A stretch of DNA of 64,000 nt from Thamnaconus septentrionalis (GCA_009823395.1 CM020505.1:6131629-6195628), one strand, 5' to 3'; counted from the stretch's first letter, positions 1 to 11,897 are shown. Numbers and translations: made by a program. Notes: generated by a model not told the origin, from the sequence alone.

Positions 1-64
1 CCATCCACGCAGAGCTTGGCAAATAGTTGAAATTCACTCTCTTTTGTTGTAATATAAAACTGGG
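1..64 (-). CDS. Possible partial coding exon running off the window edge
   Basis: On the minus strand a pyrimidine-containing tract ending TCCTTTGCAG precedes position 64 and could be a splice acceptor. From there to the window edge one frame is open for about 20 codons. That frame is the one needed after the phase-1 donor of the exon at 618-702, giving a joined residue Ala and then a stretch containing LFAKLCVDG. The intron would be about 550 bp and would hold the AT repeat. I do not recognise the peptide, and it does not resemble the known start of mature CEMIP. Twenty open codons are not rare by chance, so this is only a candidate. Confidence 0.2.
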
Positions 65-219
65 CTGCAAAGGATAAACACTGTTACATTTGTCCCAACA
101 TTGAATAAATATTGTCCTGCTGTTCTAGGAAACTAACAAGCCATCAAAAACCTGACTAATGTGAAATGCAAATTTACAGTATGTCTTAAGTAGGTCATTG
201 AATGTGAGAAATAGTACAC

Positions 220-233
220 TATATATATATATG

Positions 234-304
<71 letters not shown>

Positions 305-307
305 TAT
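220..307. repeat. (AT)n microsatellite
   Basis: Nearly pure alternating AT with a few TGTA and TACA interruptions. It lies inside the presumed short intron between the signal-peptide exon and the possible exon at the window edge. Confidence 0.95.
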
Positions 308-617
308 AAAACAGTAACTTGTAAGTAAGTTGTGACAACTTTTAAGATATTTGAGATGATAAAAAACAATATTCTGTACTCTATGCATTAACTTAATTGG
401 GGAAATGACCTTGTGTTCTGACTCTGTGTTTCTTTGAAGTTGCTATTTCAAAGGGATATTTCATGTTCAAACTGTTTTTGACTAATTTTGTGTCTAATTG
501 GGCTCATGTAAACACTGCAGGCAATTTTTCAATTGCTTGCTTTCGTATTTAGAGGTTAGTGATTACAAATAAATAAATCAATATGTCCCCAAGATAACGA
601 ATACAAGACAAACTTAC

Positions 618-702
618 CCGTTTGGATACTTGGAAGCATCAGGGCAGCAAAGACCATGATGAATGTCATCATCTCTTTCCACTTGCCATTAACCAGCTTC
701 AT
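618..702 (-). CDS. Putative first coding exon: signal peptide of a secreted protein (cemip candidate)
   Basis: The exon spans 793 to 618 on the minus strand. It opens after a good acceptor (TATAATCTTCCAG, with a CTAAC branch-point-like motif about 50 bases upstream) and ends at the consensus donor GTAAGT (617-612). The first ATG in this frame is at 702-700; an in-frame TAA lies upstream in the same exon, which fixes the start. It encodes 28 residues plus one base (phase 1). A basic start (Lys2, Lys7, Lys9) is followed by a hydrophobic core of about 12 residues (MTFIMVFAALML), then PSIQT, which is signal-peptide architecture. Position and strand fit cemip, which follows ABHD17C in mammals; human CEMIP also starts with a signal peptide. 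The residues alone do not prove the family, and another secreted protein is possible. Confidence 0.5.
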
Positions 703-793
703 ACCAAAGTCCTCAAATGCAGCCTCAGGCTGCTTAGTGGCTGGGGTTTAGGTTGTGCGAGCCAAGTTCACAGTGGGATCTCACCAAAGGCAC
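703..793 (-). other. 5' UTR part of the signal-peptide exon
   Basis: Untranslated segment between the acceptor at 794-796 and the start codon at 702. It contains an in-frame TAA, so translation cannot start further upstream in this frame. The -3 position of the start codon is G, which is acceptable Kozak context. Confidence 0.45.
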
Positions 794-3700
794 CTGGAAG
801 ATTATAAAGAAATAGCAGGACCATAAAGTCTTGTTAGGCAGCAGGGAAGGTTGCACTATTGATTAAAGTTTTAATACCTGCGAAACATCCTGAAAATAAA
901 AACCAAACAAGTGATCCAGTAAAAGCAAAATGTCCAGTTCCCTCACCTTTGATCAATTCACATGGTCATTAGCTATCAAACAAATGTTCTTTTTCCTGTC
1001 CTGTCTGACAGTCTTTGTAATGTCTGACTGATTGAAGGCAGAGCTTGAAACCAGAGGGCGTAAACCAGACAGGTTGGTCCAATTAGAGTGGATGACCTTT
1101 TATTAGTCTTACGCAGGAACACTTCAATACTGCATAAGCAAGTGAACAAGGGTTTAGAAAGAAACAACAATAGGAAAAACAACATCTGCATAAAAGTTAA
1201 AGTTCACAAGTAGCCTGCATAGGCTGCATAGGCAAATTATCCCCAATGTAGCAAACGTTAATTATTCAGTGTCAAACAGCAAACATTTGCTGGATCAATG
1301 TGATGATGTAATGTAAATGACAAGTGCGACAAGTTATTATGGGCCTTTGGGGAATTTTGCAAACAATTTTAAATGATGGTTTAAAATCGCTGCAGATTAA
1401 TTAATTAATACATAAGGTTTAAATCTGCCCTGTGAAGATCTCTATCCACTGTGCCAGCTCCAGCAGATTATTCAAATCCAAAACTCTTGCATATTGATGA
1501 TAGCTTTGATAAGACTTAATTAGCCCATGCTGCTGCGCGGGGAGCTCAGAAAGGAACGCAGATGGCAATTAATCATCTATTTGTCATATAATTAATTAAT
1601 GAGGTGTTTGACTGCTGGTGACAAGTGGACGTTTTCTATGTGCAGTTGTAAAGTCTATTTATGATAGATTAATAGAACACACAGTCCAGACTGGTGCTGA
1701 TTCATTCAGCCAGACACGTTGCTTTTTCCCCCCTAATGCTGGATATTTCACTGTCAACTTTGCAAGCACACTTTATCTCTGTCCAGATGTTTGCTTTTTA
1801 TGAATGCAATTTCAGCCATCTGCCGTGCAGTCAGTCTTGCAAGCAGTCATTTGTGCTCATTTGTGTTTGTGTTCATTTCTGTAGAACTCCTAATCGCAGA
1901 ACAATTGTACAGTTCTGACAAGGGAGGGTAAGTGTCTTGAAGAGAATATTTACTGGGTCGGGTTTGTTAAACCAAAATAAAATGGTAAAAGTGAGCATGG
2001 ATTGAATGAGAGTGATGAAGCAGGGTTAGAATGTCCTTGCTGCCTTTGAAAGCCTGGAAATTTCCTCAGCAGGTGGAGGCGCTGTTGTGCCTTTTTACGC
2101 ATCGAGTGTGTGGGTGTGGGTTGTGAAGGTCGTCCAGCTGTCCACCACAGATCCCAGCTTTGAAAACACTGCACTGGGCAACTATCCATATGACACCACT
2201 GACATTAGTGAGTTCCATAACACTGTTTTATTACATGCAACATCCCCAAAAGTTCCAAATGTGGAGAGCTATCAAACAATTTCCAACAAGCATCGCATCA
2301 AACTTTCCAATCTGGTCTGATCACCATTTGACTGCAATGAAAGCCATTTAAATACGGGAAGCAGGGGAGTCCAAACCACCAGGCACTGTAGAAAGTGTGA
2401 CAGTGAAGGGGAATAACAGCTAAAGCGACGTCCAAAGTCCAAACGTCTCTCAAAAATGTCAACACATGTTAATTATTATGTTTTTTATGCATGTTTTAAA
2501 TATGCAACTGCTTGAAATGCATCAGCTCCAATGCTTCACCAAGTGGAGAAACTGTAATATTTTGAGACAAAAATATGAAAACACTGAATGGGTGCATAAA
2601 TAAGTGATGTTGGGGAAAGGTTGGCACATTCTGTATGGTAATCTGAAAAGATGACGTCTGACCAGTCAGAACTGGAATTGACTCCCTTCCTAACTGAGCA
2701 ATAGCCAACAAATGGAGGTAGAGGATGAATTGAAGACTAACTACAGCACGCAGAGTAATCATGCTTTTATTTTTATCCACATGTTTTGATCGTGACGCAT
2801 CATGGGAAGGGCTTACATGTTTGCCCCTCAGGGCTGAAAGGTTTATGACTCGGTGGTGAAAAGTGGATTACTGTTTGCTTCACACATTCTAATACACTGT
2901 ACAGTATCGTAATCTGATCTGTCAATGTATTTGCCCCAAAAATAAGGTTTGCCATCATGCCAACATGTTATTGCATAGAGTACAGTAAGGTTTAATAAAA
3001 TGATTTTTTCATAGAAACCATAAAAATATAGCATATTGAAGACAAACTATTATACAATAAGATTGGAATTCATTTATCATATTTAATTATAATGATAATT
3101 AAATAAAGACGTAAACAAATGTTTTTCTTTTCAAGGTTTCCTTGTGTGTGCGGTCTTTTAGCTTAATACAATATTTAAGGAAAAATATCATAATCATGCA
3201 TGTGAAGTAGTTCATTCTTCTACAGGATTTTTTGCTGTGTGAGCATTCTCCCAATTTGGTTCACTAATGCTGTGCAAACTATACAAATGAAAAAGGGCAA
3301 GATCATTTCAACACGTCCACAGCTGACATCAATGAATGTATAAGCACTGTTCTAAAACAGCTGGATAACCAAGTATAAGCTTCATTAACACAGCAGCAGA
3401 AAGCAAACACTTGATTAATAAGATTCTTAAGGGCTAACTAATCAATACGATGTCACTCTCACTCTGGATCAATAATAGTTTGCCATAACTAATGGAAGAG
3501 GAGAACCACTGATGACTATTTTGTTGAACATATTAGGTTTGTTAATTTAAGGAAGAAGGAGAATGTCAAAACAAATAAATGACAGTTTAAAAATCTGTTT
3601 CTATATTTTGAAATGATGAGTTGCAGCGCTTTAACGAGACAGCAGCGTGAATTTTCAATGTGTTGTGAGATCATGTTACGTCTAGGTTGCTGGATTTCAC

Positions 3701-4736
3701 TGAATTTTTGTGCATGATGTGATCCCCTCTTCAGGAGATGAGTTATTTCATCAATTCATGATTCATGGTGGAAGGAGGCCATGTGCTCCAGACCTCATCT
3801 AAAGAAGCAAAACAAACAAACAATAAAGTACTGCGGGTCTGGCAGACGGTGTATTTCTGGAGTTATTTGTGTATTTCCACAGAGTGTCTCTGCACATCTG
3901 GCTTAGTGTTTGGACAGCCAGTCGATTTTTCCCTATTTAAATTAGAATGCAGTTTAGCAAAATCTTCCTCAGTGGGATGTTATTCCTGGATGAGCTTCCT
4001 GTACACCAGCCACCAATCAAATCTGACCTCTCAACCCAAATCTGAAAAAAAAAAACAAAAAAAACCCAGCTTGATGTGAAGTCCGCAGAGTTTCTTCACC
4101 TCCATATTAAGTGTGTTCAGCAAAAGCTGAAAACAAGCTGCTGCGAACAGACATAGCTGCAGCACACAGACACACACACACACACGAGTCCACCCTGCAC
4201 TTGTGAGACCGCATAGGTATGTCATTACACCCTATTCATGGACCTAATAACTGTTTCTGCAAGAGATTAATTACAAGTCTTTGCTCAGCATTGAGGTCAT
4301 AAAGTCGCGGCGCTTTCTGCAGCCGTTCTCACTAATGTGTTTATGTGTTTGTGCATGAGGCCCTTTGAACAGCAGTTAGAGAACCGTAATTCCAGAGGGA
4401 ACGTGTGAGCGTGCGTGCGTTTCTGTGTTCTGCCATATTTTTGATTCCAAAATTTTATAGTGGCAATAACAGGCACTCTGCGGAAGCGCATGAGCTGAGC
4501 TTGCGTTTGGCCTCAGCCCTGCAAACGACCTCCTTTAATAAGTGTAATTTACTCAGGACAGCAATGTTTCTGTTTTTGTGTGTGGTTTCTGTCTGCCTGG
4601 GTGTGACTGCTAGAGTCTCTGTTTACCTGTCCCTGAGAAATGTCATTTAAAATCTCGTTAAAAGATTTGATAAAAAAAAATGTTTTTATTATTTTTTTCT
4701 GTTGGAATTCCAACGAGATGAACACACACAGAAAAG
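794..4736. other. Presumed intron sequence, no gene seen
   Basis: AT-rich DNA without a convincing exon on either strand. Short open frames here lack splice-site support or recognisable domains. The block at about 1480-1620 is rich in ATTA-type motifs and could be regulatory. A small CA repeat lies at 4160-4184. If the promoter at 35 kb and the exon at 793 belong to one gene, all of this is its first intron or introns. Confidence 0.5.
4160..4184. repeat. (CA)n microsatellite
   Basis: Short run of alternating CA. Confidence 0.9.
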
Positions 4737-5008
4737 AGCTGCGTTTCCATTACCCTTGGAGTTGCTCAAAACATAATATCACAATAAAAAAAAAAAAAAA
4801 AAACAGGTAACGGAAACACCTAAACTCTGAAAAACCTAAAAAAGGTTTTTACCCCCTCATGAAGTGGTTTTTCAGGCGTATTAATATAGAGGTACATCGC
4901 AAAAGTGTAATGGAAACACTGTTTCCGCATTTACCGGACGTGACGTACGGGGTCACGTAACAGCAGTAGTGACAATTGAAACAGCTGACCCCAAATGGAA
5001 ACGCAGCT
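4737..5008. mobile_element. MITE with perfect 15-bp terminal inverted repeats
   Basis: The left end AGCTGCGTTTCCATT (4737-4751) is the exact reverse complement of the right end AATGGAAACGCAGCT (4994-5008). The 272-bp element has no coding capacity, contains an internal poly(A) run (about 4785-4803) and several internal GGAAAC motifs. A related, longer sequence starts at 25261, and the inner part of that copy is matched in reverse at about 59414-59450. It is a non-autonomous DNA transposon; I saw no convincing target-site duplication, so the superfamily is left open. Confidence 0.85.
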
Positions 5009-6618
5009 ACAGGCAGCATTTACGCGGGAAAAACCATTGACCATCCAGTGACAGTCCCATTCTGGCCAGCCTATACAGAGCAACTATTTGACGCTGCACT
5101 GCAAGAAAAGAGTTTTGAGGGTCAATAATCCCAATATCCGTACGTGTCATTCAGCGAAAATCGGGATTACGGCTAAATTGAAATTGACTCAAGCGGAAAT
5201 GAATTCGGCTCTTTTGTGAGAAACACAGGAAATGAAAGGAGCGGGATAAAATACAGGGGAGGGAATTCATTTGAATCCATTTGTGATGTTTCAACAGAAG
5301 TGCGTTCAATGCCACAGTGCCACAGTCCAGTGTTGGTGGAGCCTGAGTCATTCGACAGGCCACCACTCGTACATGTTGAAACACTCACATCGTGCAGAGG
5401 AAGGAGCAGGAGCAGGGAAGAGAACAAAAGAACCATAACACTGACTGCCACATGATGTCATAAAATCAACATCAGCCTTAATAATGCTAATCCTAATTAC
5501 GGTTTTACCACAGTGGAATATATGATTTGCAAAGGAAGCACAAACTTTCCTTAGTGCACGTTTACCAACTCTCTCCTACTAAGACCAAGGTGTTTACAGT
5601 TCCCCTGCAGTTAGTCAGTACTCGTGGTTTAATGGCTATAATGAAGTTCTTTGCAAGCCATTAACAATTGTATGGGCAGTTCAGAGAGTAAACAACAGGA
5701 TAATAAACATGATTTAGGGAAGCTGCAAGCAGTGACGTGTGGGACCGATGAAGTTCTTTGCAAGTTGTTATGAACTGATCAGAAAGTAAACAAAATAATA
5801 AATTTAAAAAAACGAAAAACTCAATTCAGAAACGTCAATCTTGTCGCCCTGACAGTTTGCAGAGATTGTATCATTTAGTGGAACAAATAATCAATTAGAG
5901 AATCAGTACAGTTTTAAAATCACCAGATGACGTACATTGGCATTAATAGAACTAACTGACAATATAATTGACAGTATTGAAAGAAGAATCATTTGATTGG
6001 ATCAAAATAGCAACGGTCCTGTACTGAGCATTGAGTTCCGTCTATGACCACAAAGAAACAATTAAACCACAAAAAGGACCGGTTAAAAATAGAATTTTCT
6101 AAAAGATATATCACTACCTGAAGCTTCTGGCAAATATAATAATAAAAATTGAGTCAGCACCTAAATTTCCATACTGATAAGCTGTAAGTGGGTGTGCGTG
6201 TGTGTGTGTGATGTCACAGACAAAAGGGAACAGTGAGCATGCAAGCGAGTGATTTCTTTCCCTTTTTCTTTTTTTGAAACCCAGCCCAGATTCGGTTGCT
6301 GAAAAACAACAGTCACATGCAGAACATGCTCTACTCAACCTGATCCAGGTACGTTTAACAAGGTTAGTGTGAGCACAAAAAACATGTGGCCCGATGCAGA
6401 TGAATACACTCTGTCACAAAAGAATGCAAACAGACACACAAACATGTGCCACTGGGGGGTGTATGGGTTGCTCCACACATAAAGCAGTCAGCACATGTGT
6501 TTAAAGAGGCAAAAGGCATTCAAGTGCATTCAAGTTAGACAACAAAGTTAGGACTGTCCGCATGAATGTGATTTGTACCACTTGTGATTTTAAGCAAAGT
6601 TGAGTCACAACCACTTAA
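5009..6618. other. Presumed intron sequence, no gene seen
   Basis: Apart from the 107-bp duplication and a short GT run near 6190-6210, I see no repeat family, exon or RNA gene. Confidence 0.45.
5641..5805. repeat. Imperfect tandem duplication, about 107-bp period
   Basis: ATGAAGTTCTTTGCAAG at 5641 recurs at 5748. The bases after it (a CAGAGAGTAAACAACA-like stretch and then AATAATAAA) also recur in diverged form, so a unit of roughly 107 bp was duplicated. Confidence 0.7.
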
Positions 6619-7103
6619 AGGTCCAGTGTGTAATATTTGGCCTAATTTAGGATTTTTATATTGGTAAAGACTTAATATACTGCCTATAAATGCATTAATA
6701 AAGGTGTATAATTTCAGTACAATCAAAGTAATTTGGTTTCCTACCCTTAGAACGGTTCTCATACATATAATATATATATATACACATATATATATATATA
6801 CACACATATATATATATACACATATATACACACATATATATATATATAGAATATACATATAGACAGGGTCTTGCTCCCAGTTCAGCGCGTTTTGTAATTA
6901 GGGTTAACACTTGTGTCCTCAAATAAACCAACAAAGAAGAAGGTGGACGAGGGGTCCAGGTTTGGGTGCACAGGCCACTGTAGTTCACTGGCAAGCTCGG
7001 GAGGAAGAGGGAGAGTGAAACATGCTGCAATCTGAAATACAACCACTTAATGTTTCTGTTTCTTCTTAAAAAAAAAATTCTCCAAATATTACACACTTAA
7101 CCT
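6619..7103. mobile_element. MITE with 22-bp inverted ends
   Basis: The left end (6619-6640, AGGTCCAGTGTGTAATATTTGG) and the right end (7082-7103, reverse complement) match at 20 of 22 bases. The ends resemble a fish MITE family whose terminus reads AAAGGTCCAGTGTGTA. An internal segment with CAGGCCACTGTAGTTCACTG recurs in reverse at 10600-10630, inside the second copy. The interior hosts an expanded TA/CA microsatellite. Confidence 0.8.
6765..6858. repeat. (TA)n/(CA)n compound microsatellite inside the MITE
   Basis: Interrupted alternation of TATATA and CACA blocks, expanded within the MITE interior. Confidence 0.9.
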
Positions 7104-7169
7104 CAGAAGGATGTTTAGGATGGATAGATGAGATTTGCTACATAAATCGATCAAATGGTAACAACAGAA

Positions 7170-7310
7170 GGTGCTTCCCAGCACCTTTATGGTACCCAAA
7201 AGTGCTTTTCAATGGCCTCTTATTCAACCATTCACCCACACACTGGCACACCAATGAGCCGCTGCTGCCATGCAAGGTGCTGCCATGCCCATTGGGAGTG
7301 AAGTGAAGTG
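7170..7310. repeat. Fish interspersed repeat fragment
   Basis: Contains the series AAAAGTGCTTTTCAATGG, CATTCACCCACACACTGGCA and GCCATGCAAGGTGCTGCCATG with CCCATTGGGAG, a word order I recognise from a widespread teleost repeat. It is diverged and without coding sequence. I do not assign a family name. Confidence 0.55.
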
Positions 7311-7939
7311 AAGTTGACTTTGCTGACGTTAAAGCCGGGTATCAGAATGGGGAGAAAAGCGGGCTTAAGGGGCTTTGAACGCAGCATGGTTGTTGCTACC
7401 AAACAGACTGTCTGAGTATCCGCATCTCTTAATTTCATGCTTGTACTCTCCTTTTGTCTCATCTTACTGTAATAAAGTGATCAGAATCTTTCAAGGGTTG
7501 CACTGAAGAGAAGCACGGGGAGAAATGACCTTATTAAAGTTGGCAGCAGCATCACCAACAGCAGGGCGTATGACTCTCAACAAGCCCTACAGTCCTACTC
7601 TGTGATGTCTGCACAGGCGTCAGAAATGTAAGCGTGATGAAACTGAACCACCGCCTGAAAATGATGAAATTTATTTGGTATTGGCACTGCTGTTGGTTCT
7701 GTGAGAGCCTGTGAATGTTTCCTTCTTTCCTGACAGTCTGGAAGAACCTCATCTAATAGTGATAATAATAATGACAATAATCGGTAGATAATCTATACTG
7801 CAAGGCTAAAGTGCAATATTATAATATGGGGAAAATGCAATAATGGGGTTGAAACTTTGGCTAAAAACGATATTATAGTGTGCAAGTTAAATATATCATT
7901 GAGGCTGAGAGTGGTAATATTATTCTATGTAATTTTATA

Positions 7940-8335
7940 TCAGTTATCAGCATCAGAATACTTTATTAATCCCCTGCGGGAAATGCCTTACGTTCTAGCA
8001 CTCCTTTCACGTCAGAAAGCAAAGTGAAGACAGCATCTACAAATTGAGCTATTTTACAGAATGACAACATGAAAAAAAAAAATTCCCATAAAATGTCCTC
8101 AGACAAAAAAGGAAATGGACTATGTATACAAGTGCAAAACCGAACAGCGGAAGGCAATCAAATGAGGTGAACAGGCGCAAGGTGATTGGGTGGGTAATGG
8201 CCAGTGGAAGAGACAGTGCTGATTAAAGTGGTGAGTTTGCAGAGACTGATGGCTGCAGGAGGGAAGGACCTCCTGTGGCCTTCCGTTTTGGTTCAGGGTG
8301 GGATCAGTCTGAGAGTCAAAAGGCGTGAAAAAAAA
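7940..8335. repeat. LINE-derived 3' fragment, fish type
   Basis: Starts with ATACTTTATTAATCCCCTGCGGGAAAT and includes GATTAAAGTGGTGAG and GATGGCTGCAGGAGGGAAGGACCTCCTGTGG, word sequences typical of an abundant teleost retrotransposon tail. The copy is diverged and internally gapped. The assignment rests on remembered word patterns, not on an alignment. Confidence 0.5.
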
Positions 8336-9129
8336 AAAACCCTGACAACTTTCTACACGGCAGACATATACTGAAGACATCCAATATATGAGCAAGATAT
8401 ATGTAGCAAAGAAAAACATGTTCAATAACTCTAAATATGCTTTTAATGAGAGGTGGCTATTTTGAAGAATTTAAATATAAAACGTGTTTGAGTTATTTTA
8501 CAACCACCTACTACATTTGAGTAGTTCTGATGCCTTCAGGGAAAAACCGCAATGTCAATAGTCAGGAGAACGAAAGAAAAGACATTAAATTCATAGGGCG
8601 CGGCCAAACTTTTGACTGGTAGTGACTATGAAATGCAAATTTAAATGGAAGAAACAGACATGAGCATCAGCATCACGCCGGGAGCACTGAGGCAGACTGG
8701 ACAGATGCTGAGCAGCACAAAGACCTTGTCAAACTGAACTTGTGCTGGGCATCCTGCCCTGCCATCAGCAGCCCACTGAAATGGCCGACTCGTTTGCCAC
8801 TCGACTGACCTGGCAACCCGTCGGGCTGTTTCAGATCTGCATAACCATTTTAGCTTTGGCACAACGCATTGTGAGTGCTACCAAAAGCACTTGATGTGTC
8901 ACCGGCGCAGCAAGTGCTTTTGGTGCCCGCCCTGGAAAGAGAATCAATATTTATACCTGGCATCCTGCACACATAGAAACTCACGGGTGAGTCACTCAGT
9001 CTTACTGTATACATTCAATACACGAACATACGTTCATTAACCATATTATTATGTAAAATCAGCCGTGCAAATGGTAGAAAAGTCAATGCAGTCTGGTGTG
9101 CAGGCTACAAGTTGCATGAGCTCTCCACA

Positions 9130-9670
9130 ACAGGACAGTAGAAGACTGGGAAAACATTGGCTGGTCTGATGATTCTCTTCAGCAGCACGAAAGAAGCAAT
9201 CCAACCATATATCAACCATTCCGGCTGCTGCTGCTGCTGCTGCTGGTATCAGTGAATGGGAGATATTTTTCTTCGGCGCCCTCGAGGCCCCTTACTACCA
9301 ACTGAGCAGATGCCACTGCCTATATAATTATTGTTGCCGATTATGTCCGTCCGATCCCTTAATAGAAACATGGACCCATCTTCTGATGGCATGAAATAGA
9401 CCTAGGACTGTCAAAAATCCTCAATCATCTCAAACTTATTTCTGAAATTTGACAATATTATGTTATGCTGTTCACAAATGGCTCCCAAGGCCGGAAAATT
9501 TCAATCCAACACGGCACTATTGCAAGTTGAACTATTGGAAATGAAAAATTAGAGATTTGCAGCTAACAAAAGATGTAGCAACTGTGTGCACCAACTCAAT
9601 TTTCCAAAGCATTGTTGTATCGAGCTGTTTCAAGGGCAGGAAGGAAGTCCAATCTAGTACTTGCAATGTT
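9130..9670 (+). pseudogene. Tc1-like transposase relic
   Basis: Read on the plus strand, this stretch follows the back half of a Tc1-type (DDE) transposase gene in order: a TGGCTGGTCTGATGATTCTC block, a region where a glycine-rich codon run is replaced by (GCT)n at 9224-9246, GGCCCCTTACTACCAACTGAG, ATGGACCCATCTTCTGATGG, AATCATCTCAAACTTATTTC, then a CAAATGGCTCCCAAG block matching the KWPPQSPDLNP region. It ends near 9660 with a GGAAGTCCAAT-like tail. Many substitutions, small indels and in-frame stops make it non-functional. I found no inverted ends, so it is a truncated fossil. It has no role in the neighbouring genes beyond being intronic. Confidence 0.8.
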
Positions 9671-10002
9671 TATCAAATGGTTGAATTGTTGAGTGGCATT
9701 ATGAAGCTGCTAAAACAAAATGCTGGGAATTAAGAACTTGTGATATTGGTAAAAATGTGGTGAAAACGCTTATTTTATTTTATCTTTTCCTCCCATCCCT
9801 AACAAATAAACCTCTTTCTTGCATGCTTGATAGGAAGTGCAGTGAAAGATCTGTTCAATTTCAGTTTCCACACAAATTAAGTCCAGCACAGGAAGTCCTG
9901 TTGTTGTAAGTTCCAGATATCTTTTAATAAAATCACTTTATCTCAGTGTGCAGTGTTGTTGCGGCCACCTGTGTATCCCAGCCCATTGGAAAGCCAGACG
10001 AG

Positions 10003-10053
10003 GAACACGCACGCACACACGCACGCGCACGCACGCATACACACACACACACA
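10003..10053. repeat. (CA)n with CACG variants
   Basis: Interrupted CA repeat with many ACGC units. Confidence 0.9.
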
Positions 10054-10496
10054 CTAGTAAGCCATACCTTTATTAGCACTTTATTTGCAAGTCCAATATG
10101 CGAAGGTGAGGAGCGATGGTTGACTCAATGAGCTGCTCTATCATTAGTAGAAGATGGGAAGTTCCCCTCCCCTCTATTATTCTGGCAGAATATTATCTGC
10201 TTGACAGGTGTGTTGATCTTCGCACCTGTCATGTGACTGGCAGGACATTTATCTATAATGTATAGCGCATAATGTGCGCCACGTTGAGCTACTGCCAGTG
10301 GTCCAAAGACACATCAGCACTTCCTGTCAGACAAGGGAAATGATTTATGACAGGCCTGTGAACACCACATATGACCAAAAGACACTGAACTACTTATTAC
10401 ACAGTATACAGTTAAAAGCACCACTTCAAGGCACTAAGGAGCTTCTACAATTCTGAAAAGACGTTCCAAAAACTCTGTTTCACGCAACCACCAATT

Positions 10497-10635
10497 AAAG
10501 GTACAGTGCGTAAAATTGGGGGAAAACTGAGAAAAAACAGTGACATCCAGTGGTCAGACTTGAGGTTGCTCATTCGCGCACCCTCTCTCTCTCCCAAACT
10601 TGCCAGTGAACTACGGTGGCCTTTGCACATCAAAA
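10497..10635. mobile_element. Second, partial copy of the AGGTCCAGTGTG MITE
   Basis: Begins AAAGGTACAGTGCGTAAAATT, a diverged version of the end seen at 6619. At 10600-10630 it has GCCAGTGAACTACGGTGGCC, the reverse complement of the segment at about 6970 in the first copy. A right end was not found, so the boundary is approximate. Confidence 0.65.
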
Positions 10636-11864
10636 AGGATTGCGTCCACAACAAGCATGCTGAGTTCTCCGTCTAGCCAGTTTCCAGAAATTCCAACCAT
10701 CTGTTTGCATAGTTGGCAAAACGTTCCGTCATTGTCATGCAAGACAGTCAGATTTATGATGTCTTTCCTCCAATATGCGGGAATATACTTCTATGTGTGT
10801 GTTGTGCAAGAATGTATGTGCATGTGTGTGTAAGTCTTTGATTTGAGTGTCCTCTTGCTTCACTTTACTTCGCCAATGAAATGCATATTGCGGTCTTCTC
10901 TGTCTGGTCCTCTGTGATATTTCTCAACTATTTCCACAGTAACTGAATAGGATTTCCTTTGGAGTATATTTCAGCAAAACTGCTGAGAAATGCTCTTCGG
11001 AGTAAAAAAAATATAAAACTATTCTGAAACAAAAACTGAAATGAAGAAAAATAATTGTGACATTTGGGAAAAGGGCAATTTTGATACAGTGGGAGTGACA
11101 AGGCCAAAAAACAAGTCTCTTGGTGTTAACATCAGTTTTAGCCAGTCAGCCTCAGTGCTGTCTGGGTGACAAATGTCACAGCTTTACATTTCATTATGTT
11201 CATTATATTCTTATATATATGGCAAACTTGTGTGTGTCGGTCACCTGGAAAGCACATTAATGTCCAGGCTTTGCCTGAAATTTGTACTTCTAGTTCAGTT
11301 TCTCATCACTTTTGATAAACAATCTTGAGATCAAAGGGGAAAAGAATAGCTTTACTGAATAAGCACACAGCTGCATTTGGCTGTTCACTACTCAGACTCA
11401 AAACCACTGACAGGTTTGCATCCATAGCATTTAAATGTAAGATTCTGTTCAGGAAACTTTGGATCCTGCTTGTCATGTGGATGTTAATTGGGCAAGCACA
11501 AACCAGCTACCTGAACTCCTTTGCCGAGCACAGCGCACCCTGAGGGAGCGAGCCTGAATCAGCAGAGCAAAGCATCACATCACAACTTACATGAAGAGAC
11601 AACCCACACTGGCCAAAGCACAAACCCTTCCCCAAAATGATCTGCCTTCCAGCAAAGAAGAACATCTACATGATGTAACCTGAAATGTTAAATTGAACAG
11701 AAAAACATGAATTTAACTTTATTTACACTATTAAAATATATGTTTTATATCTTGGGTATAAAACCCAATGCATTTTGATTGAATTCACTATGTGTCTTTA
11801 GAAGTAGGAGTACAAAGAGAGTGGAAGGAAATTCGCCAAGTTGCTTATGAGAGAAACATACAGG

Positions 11865-11867
<3 letters not shown>

Positions 11868-11895
<28 letters not shown>

Positions 11896-11897
11896 AA
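11868..11897. repeat. (AT)n microsatellite
   Basis: Pure TA alternation of about 26 bases. Confidence 0.9.
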
